Origin: Cupriavidus pauculus | GTDB lineage: Bacteria; Pseudomonadota; Gammaproteobacteria; Burkholderiales; Burkholderiaceae | Assembly: GCF_002858765.1 (NCBI RefSeq) | Contig: NZ_PJRP01000019.1 | Coordinates: forward strand, 62,001-126,000 | Direction of reading: 5' to 3' | DNA length: 64,000 nt | In this document: in pieces, positions 36,050 through 44,755 of the stretch | How the letters are laid out: each line of letters begins with the position of its first letter | Numbering within the stretch: position 1 is the first letter of the stretch | Made by a program: the position numbers and the translations under genes | Notes under the pieces: model-generated | What the model was told of the DNA's origin: nothing | Databases searched by the model: none | Seen by the model: the letters and a program-made list of their open reading frames with translations, nothing else

Positions 36050-37079
36050 GCCGCACCTCGACCGTTGCGCTGGCACCCACACGGGCCAGCGTTTCAGGCG
36101 GCTCAACGAGCTTGATCCGCACCGGGAAGCGGTGCGCCACGCGCACCCAGTTCACCGACGGCTGCACGTAGGGCAGGGCGCGCGGCAGGTTGAGCCGATC
36201 CGTATCGGTAATCCCCACGCCGATGCCTTGCACCGTGCCGCGCAGTGCGTGGCGCCGGTCGATCATCGAATAGACGGTGGCACAGTCGCCCACATGGATA
36301 CTGGCCAGTTCGGTTTCGCGGAAATTGGCCACCGCGAACCATTCGCCGGTATCGACCAGCAGGAACAGCGACTGGTTCGGGATCACGACCTCTCCCGACA
36401 GCGACCGCAGGCTGCTGACGCGACCGGCGTGCGGGGCGCGGACCACGGTGTCGTCCAGCGCACGCTGGGCGATGGCCAGGGCGGCCTCGCGCGCCTGCAC
36501 GGTGGCCAGGGCATCGTCGTCGCTCCCCACGGCCTGCGCCGTCGTGGCGCGCTGCAGCTGCGCCTGCTTCAGGGTCACGGCCGCGTCGCGCCATGCCACC
36601 TCGGCCTGGTCAAGCTGCTGCTTCGGGACATAGCCCTCGGCGGCCAGCGGACGCAATCGCTCCACGGTACGCGCCGTCAGCGCGTAGTTCTGCTCGGCGC
36701 GGGCAATCTGTTCCGACGCCATCGATGCCGTGCCGCGCTCCGTGCCGATCGACCGGCGGCGCGTGCCCAGCATGGCTTTTGCTAGCTCCAGGTCTGCCTG
36801 CGCCTGGGCCAGAACCAGGCGGTACGGCACAGGATCGATCTCGAACAGGATCTGGTTCCTGGCGACATGCTGGTTTTCGGTAACCAGGATGCGGGCGATG
36901 CGGCCGCCGACCGGCGAGGCCACGTGCACGAAGTCGGCATCGAGCGCGGCATCGTCGGTGGAAGGGTAGCGGACCGTGCGCTGCCACGCGTAGACGGAAA
37001 GCAGCACCGCGAGCAGGACAATTGCCAGGGTAATCAGTTTGCCGCGCAGCGGAGGCCGGCTAATACCTGCCATTTTCAT
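36030..37079 (-). CDS. mdtN: HlyD-family membrane fusion (adaptor) protein (MdtN-like)
   Basis: 349 residues. One N-terminal membrane anchor (KLITLAIVLLAVLLSVYAW) is followed by a biotinyl-lipoyl half-motif (VASPVGGRIARILVTENQHV), a helical hairpin and a second lipoyl half (RAPHAGRVSSLRSLSGEVV) with a beta-barrel domain. It bridges the inner-membrane exporter and outer channel. The ATG at 37079 overlaps the stop of the small upstream lipoprotein gene in an ATGA, arguing for coupled translation. Confidence 0.88.
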   Translation of the reverse strand: MKMAGISRPPLRGKLITLAIVLLAVLLSVYAWQRTVRYPSTDDAALDADFVHVASPVGGRIARILVTENQHVARNQILFEIDPVPYRLVLAQAQADLELAKAMLGTRRRSIGTERGTASMASEQIARAEQNYALTARTVERLRPLAAEGYVPKQQLDQAEVAWRDAAVTLKQAQLQRATTAQAVGSDDDALATVQAREAALAIAQRALDDTVVRAPHAGRVSSLRSLSGEVVIPNQSLFLLVDTGEWFAVANFRETELASIHVGDCATVYSMIDRRHALRGTVQGIGVGITDTDRLNLPRALPYVQPSVNWVRVAHRFPVRIKLVEPPETLARVGASATVEVRHGAACR

Positions 37080-37348
37080 GGAAAATGCCCCGTGCCGATT
37101 AACCAGACGATTTCGGCAATCATCAGCCCGATTGCCGTATTGACCAGCAGCTGCCAGCGGATGGTTTCCGCCCAACCGGTTGTCACGAATATCCGCCAGG
37201 CTATCAGGGCACCGGCGATGCCGACCAGTGCGCTCAAAAGCCAGAGCGGAAAATAGGCACCGAAGAGGGGCACGGCCGGCGCGCCCGCGCAGCCATATAG
37301 CGGGACGACCAATGCAGCGAGCGAAAGCAGGCGAGGCAAGCGTGCCAT
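37076..37348 (-). CDS. ytcA: YtcA-family small lipoprotein heading the mdtNOP operon
   Basis: 90 residues, close to the length of E. coli YtcA, which is encoded next to mdtN there as well. A signal with lipobox LYGC is followed by two hydrophobic segments (LLSALVGIAGALIAWRIF and NTAIGLMIAEIVWLIG). The ATG at 37348 begins exactly at a lipoprotein signal; a GTG at 37384 is a weaker choice. Its role in the pump is unknown. The stop overlaps the mdtN-like start by 4 bp. Confidence 0.78.
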   Translation of the reverse strand: MARLPRLLSLAALVVPLYGCAGAPAVPLFGAYFPLWLLSALVGIAGALIAWRIFVTTGWAETIRWQLLVNTAIGLMIAEIVWLIGTGHFP

Positions 37349-37475
37349 GGGCAGGATGGCATGGACGGGCCGGAAAATGGTCACGTCAATATAGCAGCGC
37401 CGAATCGGGATTGTCCAAGGCGCAAAGAAAATTTAAAGTGGCGGCTGAAAAATGCCAAATCGGAAAGGGCGACCC

Positions 37476-38351
37476 ATGCGCAGGGAAGTACAGGCTGACG
37501 ATATCGAGCTGGGCAATCCGCTCAAATCGGCCCTGGTCGACGAGCTTAATTTTCCCGTCGCCGACGAGGGGACCGTTTTCAATACGGCCGAGGAGCGCAC
37601 ACTTGCGCTACAGGGCGGCCGCTGCTTCTGGGCCGACGACCTCGCGCCGCTGCGGGCCGACGCGCCCAATGCCGCCTGGCACGACCGCTATGGCCTGCTG
37701 GTTGGCACACTGTTGCACGTCAAGCGGCCCGGCGATGCCAACCGCGCGGCGGTCAGTCGCCTGATCGGCTTCAACGATGGTGCCGCGTTCATCGGCTGGC
37801 CGAGCCTGGCCGGCATTGCGGCCGAGATCGACGACGGCGAGACCGTGCTATTTCGCGGGTTCTCCGGCACCAATATCCACAGCTTCTCGGCCCGCGTGCA
37901 GGCCACGTCGCGTACGCCGTTCCCGTACTGGATGCTCGACGACATCCGGCATCTGGAGGCCCGGGAATTGCGTGGCAGCATCCGCGTGCCCGTGCGGCTG
38001 GTGGCATCGCTGTCGCTGGCGGAGGGCCAGCCGGCGCCGCAGACCGTGCTGATTACCGACCTGAGCACCGGCGGCGCGTCGATTTCCACGGCATCGAGCC
38101 AGTTCGGCACGCCGGGCCAGCAGGTGCGGCTGGAATTCACGCTGCGAGCGGCGGGCTTGAAGAAGCGGCTGTCGATCGAGGGCTGGACGCGCGAAGATCC
38201 CGACGCCGATGCCACCGAGCCGTTCCACCATGTGGGCGTGGCTTTTGACGCGTACGGCGAGCGGGAATCGTTGCTGCTGTACTCGTTTATCCACGAACAG
38301 TTGCTTGAGAGCGCAACCATGCGACCGGGAGGCAAGGGCGCCGAGTCCTAG
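37476..38351 (+). CDS. PilZ-domain protein, YcgR-like
   Basis: 291 residues. An N-terminal beta domain (about 1-145) is followed by a C-terminal PilZ domain with the c-di-GMP signature: an Arg-rich REL-RGSIRVPVR stretch and TDLSTGGASI (D-x-S-x-x-G). This is the YcgR layout, in which c-di-GMP binding lets the protein brake flagella or act on another target. GGAAAGGG precedes the ATG at 37476, which I prefer to the ATG at 37452. No flagellar genes are close by. Confidence 0.82.
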   Translation: MRREVQADDIELGNPLKSALVDELNFPVADEGTVFNTAEERTLALQGGRCFWADDLAPLRADAPNAAWHDRYGLLVGTLLHVKRPGDANRAAVSRLIGFNDGAAFIGWPSLAGIAAEIDDGETVLFRGFSGTNIHSFSARVQATSRTPFPYWMLDDIRHLEARELRGSIRVPVRLVASLSLAEGQPAPQTVLITDLSTGGASISTASSQFGTPGQQVRLEFTLRAAGLKKRLSIEGWTREDPDADATEPFHHVGVAFDAYGERESLLLYSFIHEQLLESATMRPGGKGAES

Positions 38352-38354
38352 GCA

Positions 38355-38374
38355 GCCGGGCGGTGCCGCCCGGC
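38355..38374. terminator. Perfect GC hairpin between convergent PilZ and tannase genes
   Basis: GCCGGGCGG and CCGCCCGGC are perfect inverses with a 2-nt centre, starting just after the PilZ stop. There is no T-tract, so bidirectional termination is plausible but unproven. Confidence 0.45.
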
Positions 38375-38386
38375 CGTCATCCTCCG

Positions 38387-39961
38387 CTATTTGCGCGAAG
38401 CCACTCTGGCGCAGACAAAGCTGGACGCGTCGTCAACGCTGCCGGTGCCCTTGTATCTGGCCTGCTTCGGCCAGGCGCACAGTGGCCGCGTCCGGCTCGA
38501 ACCTTCGGTCACCTGGGCGGCAGTGGCCAGGCCACCGGTCTTGCTCTCCAACCCCTTGGCCGCCGCCAGGATCTGGTCCGGCGCCTGACCCTTTTCGATC
38601 CAGGCTTCGAGCGCGCCGATGGCATCGAACGTGTTCGGACCCACGCCGCCGCGACAATGGCCCATGCCGGGCGACAGGAAGAGGCGGGCGAAGTCCGGCG
38701 TGCCGGCAACGGTGCGGCTCACGGCCTGGTAGTAGTGGATCGTGTCATAGGCATTGCCGATCGGGTCGGCCAGGCCGTGATAAACGATCAGCTTGCCGCC
38801 GCGCTGTTTGAAACGGCTCAGGTCTGGGTTCACCGAATCGACCAGCGGCCCGACGCGTTGCTGCACGGCCGCCATGTCGCGGTCCCAGTCGAAGCTGCGC
38901 CAGTCCCACTTGGCGTCCTGGAAGACCCAGTCGCGGAAGAACTCGGTGCGGAACGCCTCTGGTCCCTTGATCGAATAGCCCCAACCACCCAGGTAGCCTG
39001 ACTCGCTGCCGACCGGCCAGCCCGGATAGATCTGCGCGCCCGTACGCGGATTGCGCGCCCCGGCGTAGAGGCGCTTGAGTGTGTCCGCCTGTGCCGATGT
39101 CAGGCAGTCATCGCTGTCCGCGTTGCCCTTGCACTGCAGCACCTTCGGGTCGAAGTGGCATTGGGCCGGATCGCCGATCAGACCGTCCTTGACGCCGTCT
39201 TTGGCGTCGCAGGCCGCAACTGCCGCTCGATTGATCGCCGGCAGCTTCGAGGGCGGGATATAGCCGGCCTCAGTTTTCATGTTCTGCGTGGCCATCCACA
39301 AAAAGCCCGCATTGAGCGCCGTGCGGTTGTTGCCCGGCGCGCCAGCAATGATGCCGTCGAAGTCCTCGGGATAGCGCTGCGCGGCCGCCAGGCCTTGGCC
39401 GCCCCCGGTGGAACAGCCGAAGTAGTACGCGTGCGACGCTTCGCGCTGCTGGTAGGCCTTGACCAGCACGCGCGACGCCATGGCCGCGGCGTGGACCGAG
39501 CGATAGGCCCAGTCGGCAATCTTCTCGGGGTGGCCAACGCCCCAGTTCAGGTTCTCGTTCCGATAGCCGGCCTTGTCTTCGTGGCCGCTATCGCTGGAGA
39601 TCACCGCGTAACCACGTCGCACGGCCGGCTCCAGTTCGTCGTAACGGATCGTCCCGACATAGCCGCCATTGCCGACCACCATCGTCTTGCCATTCCACTC
39701 GCCCGCAGGCGGCATCCAGAGCTCGAAGCCAATATCAGAATCCACAGTCGGCGCAAGGCGGCCCGACACACGGCAGAAAGCGGGCAGGTTCTCGACCTGG
39801 TGCCCGTTCGGCAGCTTCAGCGTACCTGCCGGCTGATCGGCCATGGCCGTCAGCTTCACGCCAGGCAGGCTGATTTCGCCCAGCGACTCACAGGCGCTGG
39901 CGGCGTGCGCCGCAGGGGTGAGCGCCAGCATGCCCAGCGCCAGCGCCTTCATGGCGGTCAT
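38387..39961 (-). CDS. Tannase/feruloyl esterase-family secreted hydrolase
   Basis: 524 residues. After a signal peptide (KALALGMLALTPAAHA) comes an alpha/beta-hydrolase core with the nucleophile elbow YFGCSTGGGQG, an Asp in IVYHGLADP and a His in LSPGMGHCRGG, with paired Cys typical of tannases. It would cleave esters of gallate, ferulate or related phenolic acids. I chose the ATG at 39961 because it gives a normal signal peptide; an ATG at 40018 would add 19 Pro/Ser/Thr-rich residues. The divergent LysR gene is the probable regulator. Confidence 0.88.
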   Translation of the reverse strand: MTAMKALALGMLALTPAAHAASACESLGEISLPGVKLTAMADQPAGTLKLPNGHQVENLPAFCRVSGRLAPTVDSDIGFELWMPPAGEWNGKTMVVGNGGYVGTIRYDELEPAVRRGYAVISSDSGHEDKAGYRNENLNWGVGHPEKIADWAYRSVHAAAMASRVLVKAYQQREASHAYYFGCSTGGGQGLAAAQRYPEDFDGIIAGAPGNNRTALNAGFLWMATQNMKTEAGYIPPSKLPAINRAAVAACDAKDGVKDGLIGDPAQCHFDPKVLQCKGNADSDDCLTSAQADTLKRLYAGARNPRTGAQIYPGWPVGSESGYLGGWGYSIKGPEAFRTEFFRDWVFQDAKWDWRSFDWDRDMAAVQQRVGPLVDSVNPDLSRFKQRGGKLIVYHGLADPIGNAYDTIHYYQAVSRTVAGTPDFARLFLSPGMGHCRGGVGPNTFDAIGALEAWIEKGQAPDQILAAAKGLESKTGGLATAAQVTEGSSRTRPLCAWPKQARYKGTGSVDDASSFVCARVASRK

Positions 39962-40110
39962 GGGCGCCCGGGATGTCGGGGCGGGTGTGTCAGTCTTGGA
40001 AGGGGTAGGGGACGGCATCGGGGATTGTCTCGCTCATTTTTGATGTAGCCCGTGCCTCGCGCCGGGCACATGCATTCTTGATGAAGCCGCACTAAAAGAC
40101 AAACAGATGC

Positions 40111-40133
40111 TTTCTTAGTCATCCTAAAGAAAA
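40111..40133. promoter_or_regulatory. LysR-type box between tannase and its regulator
   Basis: TTTCTTAG and CTAAAGAAA are near-perfect inverses separated by 5 bp, lying 37 bp before the LysR start. Symmetry and position fit a LysR binding site. Confidence 0.45.
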
Positions 40134-40169
40134 GTTTTATGATTCAGCTTTTCATTCTGAAGCCATCCG

Positions 40170-41048
40170 ATGAGCACCATCCGCATGCTCAAGACGTTCC
40201 TGGCCGTGTCCGAGCTTGGCTCGTTCGCCGCTGCCGCGGAACGCGTGGCCCTGACCCCGGCTGCGGTCGGGGCGAAAATGAAGGCCATGGAAGACCTGTT
40301 CAAGCGGCCGCTGTTCAACCGGGCAGGGCGCGCCGTGACGTTCACCCCGGCAGGACTGGCGCTGGTGGCGCGCGCCCGGCGACTGGTGGATGACTACGAG
40401 GATATGCTGGCCGGGCCGCCAAGCGGCGAAGAGATCGCCGGCACGGTCACGATCGGCGCGATCGTGTCAGCCATGGGTGCGCTGGCCACGAGCGTGGTGG
40501 ACCTGAAGGCGCCGTATCCATCGCTGGACATTCGCATCGAGAACGGGCGACAGGCCGATCTGTATGGCCGGGTGATCGACGGCGACCTGGACGCCGCGAT
40601 CCTGGTGGAGACGGTCCGGCCGGACGGACGCGCAGCCATCTGGACCCATCTGTACGAGGAGCCGCTGATGCTGATTGCCGGCGCCAGTGTGGCGGCGCCG
40701 GGCATGGACGCGCTGGACATTCTGCGCAGGCAGCCGTTCATCCGCCTGGATCGTGGCATGACCACCGGGGCATGGATCGACCAGTTCCTGCGGCGCAGCG
40801 GCGTGCGGCCCAACGACCTCGTCGAAATGAACTCCTTGCCGGCCATCGTGGAGCTTGTCCGACAGCAGGCTGGCGTGGCCATCGCGCCAGTTCTCCATCA
40901 TTTTGGCTGGCATCGCGACGTCGGGTTATGCCTGCTGCCACTGCCCGGCAAGCCCATGGCGCGCCGCGTGGGCCTGCTGGAAAGCACCCGTCACCTAGCA
41001 GTCACCGGCGTCATCCGGGATCATTTCGCGCGCAAACACTGTGCGTAG
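40170..41048 (+). CDS. LysR-family regulator next to the tannase gene
   Basis: 292 residues. The HTH is in MLKTFLAVSELGSFAAAAERVALTPAAVGAK, unusual in having AVGAKMKAME where many LysR proteins have AVSRQIRQLE. The effector domain follows. It is divergent from the tannase-family gene, with an inverted repeat between, so a phenolic acid or its ester is the likely inducer. It converges on the LysR gene at 41076. Confidence 0.9.
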   Translation: MSTIRMLKTFLAVSELGSFAAAAERVALTPAAVGAKMKAMEDLFKRPLFNRAGRAVTFTPAGLALVARARRLVDDYEDMLAGPPSGEEIAGTVTIGAIVSAMGALATSVVDLKAPYPSLDIRIENGRQADLYGRVIDGDLDAAILVETVRPDGRAAIWTHLYEEPLMLIAGASVAAPGMDALDILRRQPFIRLDRGMTTGAWIDQFLRRSGVRPNDLVEMNSLPAIVELVRQQAGVAIAPVLHHFGWHRDVGLCLLPLPGKPMARRVGLLESTRHLAVTGVIRDHFARKHCA

Positions 41049-41075
41049 GCGTCAGGTGCCGCGCAGTGTTTTCTG

Positions 41076-41984
41076 TCAGGACGGCTCGTCAAACGGCTTG
41101 CTGCCCAGCACGCTGACCACGTGGTCGACAAAGCAGGTAATGCGCGAGGCGAGGGTGGTGTTGCGGTAGTAGACCGCATTGATCGACTGGCGCGCGTCGA
41201 GCGTCTGCCTGGCAAGCAACGGCACCAGTCGGCCAGCCTCGCGGTCGGCGCGGGTCATGAAATCGGACAGGCAGACGATGCCCTGTCCAGCCAGTGCCAG
41301 GCTGCGCAACGTCTCACCGCTGGACGAAGCAATGGTCGGCTTGATACGGATGGTGTCGCCGTCGCCATCGCGCAGCGGCCAGTCGTTGAGCGAATCGGGC
41401 TGCGTAAAGCCCAGCAGCGCATGGCCGGCAAGTTGCTCCACCTTGGTCGGCGTGCCGTGCCGCTTCAGATAATCGGGGCTGGCCAGGATACGGATGCGGC
41501 TGGTGCCGATGGGACGCGCATGCAGCGTGGAATCCTTCAGCGCGCCGATGCGGAAGGCCACATCGGTCCGCTTTTCGAGCAGGTCGATGATGCCTTCGTT
41601 CGAGTTCAGCTCCAGTTCCACCTCGGGATAGCGCTCGCGGAAGCCTTCCACCAGCGGCACGATCACATGGAGCATGAAGGGCGTGGCGGCGTCGACGCGC
41701 AGCCGTCCGAACGGACGCATGCGGCGGGCCGCCATCTGCTCTTCGGCCTCGTCCATCATGGACAGGATGGCCCGTGCATGCTGCAGGAAGGCGGCGCCTT
41801 CCTCGGTCAGTTCGAGTCGGCGCGTGGTCCGGCGCAGCAGGGTGGTCTGGAGCTTTTCTTCGAGCCGGCTCAGCGTACGGCTGGTGGCCGACACGGTCAG
41901 GGCCAGTTGCTCGGCCGCGGCGGTGATCGAGCCGGTATCCACGACGGCCGCGAAGGCCAGCAGTTCGTCGACGGTCGTCTTCAT
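41076..41984 (-). CDS. LysR-family regulator
   Basis: 302 residues with N-terminal HTH (DELLAFAAVVDTGSITAAAEQ, then LALTVSATSRTLSRLEEKL) and an effector domain of the CrgA/AaeR-like subclass. GGAATCAAGA precedes the ATG at 41984. Neither neighbour is divergent from it, so its target is not evident; the DUF1275 gene 92 bp upstream runs the same way. Confidence 0.9.
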   Translation of the reverse strand: MKTTVDELLAFAAVVDTGSITAAAEQLALTVSATSRTLSRLEEKLQTTLLRRTTRRLELTEEGAAFLQHARAILSMMDEAEEQMAARRMRPFGRLRVDAATPFMLHVIVPLVEGFRERYPEVELELNSNEGIIDLLEKRTDVAFRIGALKDSTLHARPIGTSRIRILASPDYLKRHGTPTKVEQLAGHALLGFTQPDSLNDWPLRDGDGDTIRIKPTIASSSGETLRSLALAGQGIVCLSDFMTRADREAGRLVPLLARQTLDARQSINAVYYRNTTLASRITCFVDHVVSVLGSKPFDEPS

Positions 41985-42076
41985 TCTTGATTCCGCGTCA
42001 AATGAAAACGACTTATACACGGCCTTGCGCGCAAAAGTAAGCTGGCGGGCGCCATATCGCGCCGGGCGAGGGCAGA

Positions 42077-42799
42077 TCAACGGGCCGGCACCGCCGTACG
42101 TGATCGGGCGCGCCGGACGCAGATGACCACAAGGACGACAATGGGCAATGCCACGGCGGCATAGCCGACCCGGGTGTAGGCCAGCGCGCCCAGAATCGCC
42201 CCGACTGCGAAGGACAGCACGCTGGGCACCATCTTGCCGAGCCTGGCACGAATCGCGCCGCGCGACTCCGGCGGAGCGGAAAACAGGTCCACCAGATCGA
42301 TAACCACCTGCGTGCTGTTGCCTGTCATGATCGTGGTCGGGCCAAGATCCGCCAGCGACGTGCGCGACAACGCGTTCTGGATCGCCATGGCCGCCACGGC
42401 CAGCAAACCGGCCAGCATCGCCAGATGCGAGTCCGTCCCGGCGCCCAGCGCCTGCATCCGCAAGCCAACGCTAGCAAACGCCGCCAGCAGCAGGCTCTCT
42501 ACGGCAACCAGCGGCACTGCCGCATCGCGATCCCGCTGGATCAAACGCTTCTCAGTCAATCGGACCAGTGCGACCACGCCAACAAAGACCGGCAGCGCCA
42601 GCACCTTCAGAAACAGTCCCTCGGTACTGCCTACCGATTCCACGCCGATCATGATCAGGTTGCCGGTCACATGCGCCGTGAACAAGCCCGCCAACGCGAT
42701 GAATCCGATTACGTCCGTATATCCGGCCACGAAAGCGAAAGCCGTGATATCTAGCTTGCCTGCGCCGCCCGTGCGGCCCGCGCTTCCATTTGTGACCAT
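42077..42799 (-). CDS. DUF1275 (YoaK-like) membrane protein
   Basis: 240 residues with about six hydrophobic segments. The first shows the family pattern TAFAFVAGYTDVIGFIALAG followed by FTAHVTGNLIMIG, and a later MTGNSTQVVIDLVDLF repeats it. The family is thought to be transporters but no substrate is established. AAGGAG precedes the ATG. It is divergent from the DUF1330 gene. Confidence 0.88.
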   Translation of the reverse strand: MVTNGSAGRTGGAGKLDITAFAFVAGYTDVIGFIALAGLFTAHVTGNLIMIGVESVGSTEGLFLKVLALPVFVGVVALVRLTEKRLIQRDRDAAVPLVAVESLLLAAFASVGLRMQALGAGTDSHLAMLAGLLAVAAMAIQNALSRTSLADLGPTTIMTGNSTQVVIDLVDLFSAPPESRGAIRARLGKMVPSVLSFAVGAILGALAYTRVGYAAVALPIVVLVVICVRRARSRTAVPAR

Positions 42800-42940
42800 G
42801 CCGACTCCTTGTTCAAATCATCCGGACGGCCCTATAACGTTTTGCGCGCCCCATGTGCCGAACTATAGTGATGTGCCGACCCGCGCGACGCGGCCGGTGC
42901 TGTCAGAGTCATTCAAATTGACTGAAGCAAGGGGACAGGC

Positions 42941-43243
42941 ATGAAAAAGGGTTACTGGGTGGCCGCCGTAGACATCGCCGATGCCACCGGCTATCAGGGC
43001 TACATCACGGGCAACAAGGCGGTATTCGACAAATACGGCGCCCGGTTCCTGGTCAGAAACGGCGAAAAATCAGTGGTGGAAGGCGCACCGCGCTCGCGTA
43101 TCGTTGTGATCGAGTTCGAGAGCTACGCCAGGGCGCTGGAGTGCTACCGATCGCCCGAATACCAGAGCCTGATCGCGCTCCGCGCGCCGTACTCGCAGGC
43201 GGATATCGTGGTGATCGAAGGATATGGGGATTTGGGGGTGTGA
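42941..43243 (+). CDS. DUF1330 protein
   Basis: 100 residues, a ferredoxin-like dimeric alpha/beta barrel fold. Seen: GYWVAAVDIADATGYQGYIT at the start and ECYRSPEYQSL near the end, both typical of DUF1330. No enzymatic role is established. AGGGGACAGGC lies before the ATG. It is the last intact gene before the insertion scar. Confidence 0.9.
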   Translation: MKKGYWVAAVDIADATGYQGYITGNKAVFDKYGARFLVRNGEKSVVEGAPRSRIVVIEFESYARALECYRSPEYQSLIALRAPYSQADIVVIEGYGDLGV

Positions 43244-43415
43244 TCGCGGGCTGATAACAGGCTGCGAATTGGCCCACGGAGGGAGTTTTGTTTTATCCAT
43301 TATTTAACATAATCTATATTATAAATAAAATGATGTTGGCCATTATTAGATGGAATGGTCGCCTCCCGCCTCAGTGGATCGCCAATCGTGATTGGGCACC
43401 GTTCTCAGTTGGCTG

Positions 43416-44600
43416 AGTCCCTATGGCCACAGTGCTAACTCTGTCGCAGCAACCCCCGCCTAGGAGGATCCAAATGGAACCGACCATAGTAGCTATCGAC
43501 CTGGCCAAGCACATCTTTCAGGTTCATTTTGTCGAGCCTGACAGCGGCACCATCCGTAGCAAACCGATCAAGCGCGCTCAGTTGCTACCGTACTTTGCGA
43601 ACCTCCCACCGTCACGGGTCGTGATGGAAGCTTGTGGCAGTGCCCACTATTGGGCGCGCAAGTTCGCATCTTTCGGCCACGACGTCAGGTTAATCGCTGC
43701 ACAGTTCGTCCGTCCCTTCGTCAAGTCCAACAAGAACGACCGTGCTGATGCAGCTGCAATCTGGGAAGCAGCCCAACGACCAGGAATGCGCTTTGTGGCG
43801 ATCAAGACCGAGGAACAACAAGCCATGCTCGCGCTTCATCGCATGCGTCAGCAACTTGTCCGCTTCCGGGTCATGCAGGTCAACCAGCTACGCGGATTGC
43901 TCTACGAATTCGGTATCGTCCTTCCTCAAGGCCGCTGCGCAGGGGTCGCTGCAGCCGAGGTCGCCCTGGCTGAATTGGCCGCGCAGTTACCTGCGATGCT
44001 GGTAGACAGCTTGCAAGACCAACTCTCCCGTCTGCTCACGCTCGACGAGCAAATTGCACGAATCGAGCAACGTATTACGGCGTGGCGCCGAAGTGACGAA
44101 GCATGCCGCCGTATCTCCGAGATACCCGGCGTCGGCTTACTGACGGCCACAGCTGCGGTGGCCGTCATCGGGAATGCTCAGAGCTTCAAGTCCGGGCGAG
44201 AGTTCGCGGCCTACCTTGGACTCGTGCCTCGACAGAATGGCTCCGGCGGCAAGGTCAAACTCAGCGGCATCAGCAAACGTGGAGATGTGTACCTGCGCAC
44301 CTTGTTGATCCACGGCGCGCGAGCCGTGATCTCAAGCGCACGACATTTACCTGAACATCTCAAGTCCATGCTTGCACGACGACCCACAAACATCGTCGCC
44401 GTAGCACTAGCCAACAAGATGGCGAGGATTATCTGGGCCCTCCTGGCATATGGGCGCACGTATCAGGTGCCCGTGGCACCGCGAATGCCTGCTTGAGCTC
44501 CACAACGGTTGTCATAACACTTTTCAAAGTTGCAAAGGTTGATATCACGATGGCAAGACAGGTTGGACCGCGCAGAGCTAAGCCTGAGACATTACTCGGA
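43416..44600 (+). mobile_element. IS110-family (IS1111-like) insertion sequence, approximate limits
   Basis: The intact transposase gene is flanked by candidate subterminal inverted repeats: 43423-43443 (ATGGCCACAGTG...CTCTG) and 44573-44593 (CAGAGCTAAG...ACATT), matching at about 13 of 21 positions when one is inverted. Subterminal repeats are characteristic of the IS1111 group; the family makes no clear target duplication, so the ends cannot be fixed by eye. Two small hairpins (GCCAATC/GATTGG and CTCAG/CTGAG, 43381-43415) lie just left of the element and may be its target or part of its left end. The DNA at 43285-43350 is AT-rich. Confidence 0.6.
43474..44496 (+). CDS. IS110-family transposase (IS1111 group), intact
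   Basis: 340 residues. The N-terminal RuvC-like DEDD domain has VAIDLAKHIFQVH (Asp9), MEACGSAHYWAR (Glu52) and KNDRADAAAIWEAA (Asp89, Asp92). The C-terminal Transposase_20 domain has EIPGVGLLTATAAVAVIG, AAYLGLVPRQNGSGG and LSGISKRGD with the presumed catalytic Ser. No frameshift is visible. AGGAGGATC precedes the ATG at 43474. In this family a non-coding RNA from the element's end guides target choice. Confidence 0.93.
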   Translation: MEPTIVAIDLAKHIFQVHFVEPDSGTIRSKPIKRAQLLPYFANLPPSRVVMEACGSAHYWARKFASFGHDVRLIAAQFVRPFVKSNKNDRADAAAIWEAAQRPGMRFVAIKTEEQQAMLALHRMRQQLVRFRVMQVNQLRGLLYEFGIVLPQGRCAGVAAAEVALAELAAQLPAMLVDSLQDQLSRLLTLDEQIARIEQRITAWRRSDEACRRISEIPGVGLLTATAAVAVIGNAQSFKSGREFAAYLGLVPRQNGSGGKVKLSGISKRGDVYLRTLLIHGARAVISSARHLPEHLKSMLARRPTNIVAVALANKMARIIWALLAYGRTYQVPVAPRMPA

Positions 44601-44654
44601 TCTCGAGTCCGCTTTTTAGATTAGGAATCTCTGCGGCGAAATCCATCGGGGCCG

Positions 44655-44672
44655 GCAGGGGATCTCCCCTGC
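44655..44672. terminator. Perfect hairpin in the IS graveyard
   Basis: GCAGGGGA and TCCCCTGC are perfect inverses with a 2-nt centre, in the non-coding stretch between the IS110 element and the ISNCY remnant. No T-run follows, so function is unknown; it may be a remnant structure. Confidence 0.35.
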
Positions 44673-44755
44673 GATCGAGTCCGGATATAAGTCCGCAACT
44701 ACCCTGCTCGCCGCCGACGATATCCCTTGCAAAAGGGAGGCGACCATATAAGTAA

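Noticed and set aside
34298..36115. 605-codon frame on the plus strand
   Set aside because: Antisense to the MdtO-like gene; no recognisable domain and typical mirror-frame composition.
43285..43350. AT-rich run left of the IS110-type element as a possible origin or promoter
   Set aside because: Only base composition supports it. No iterons, DnaA boxes or -35/-10 pair could be made out.
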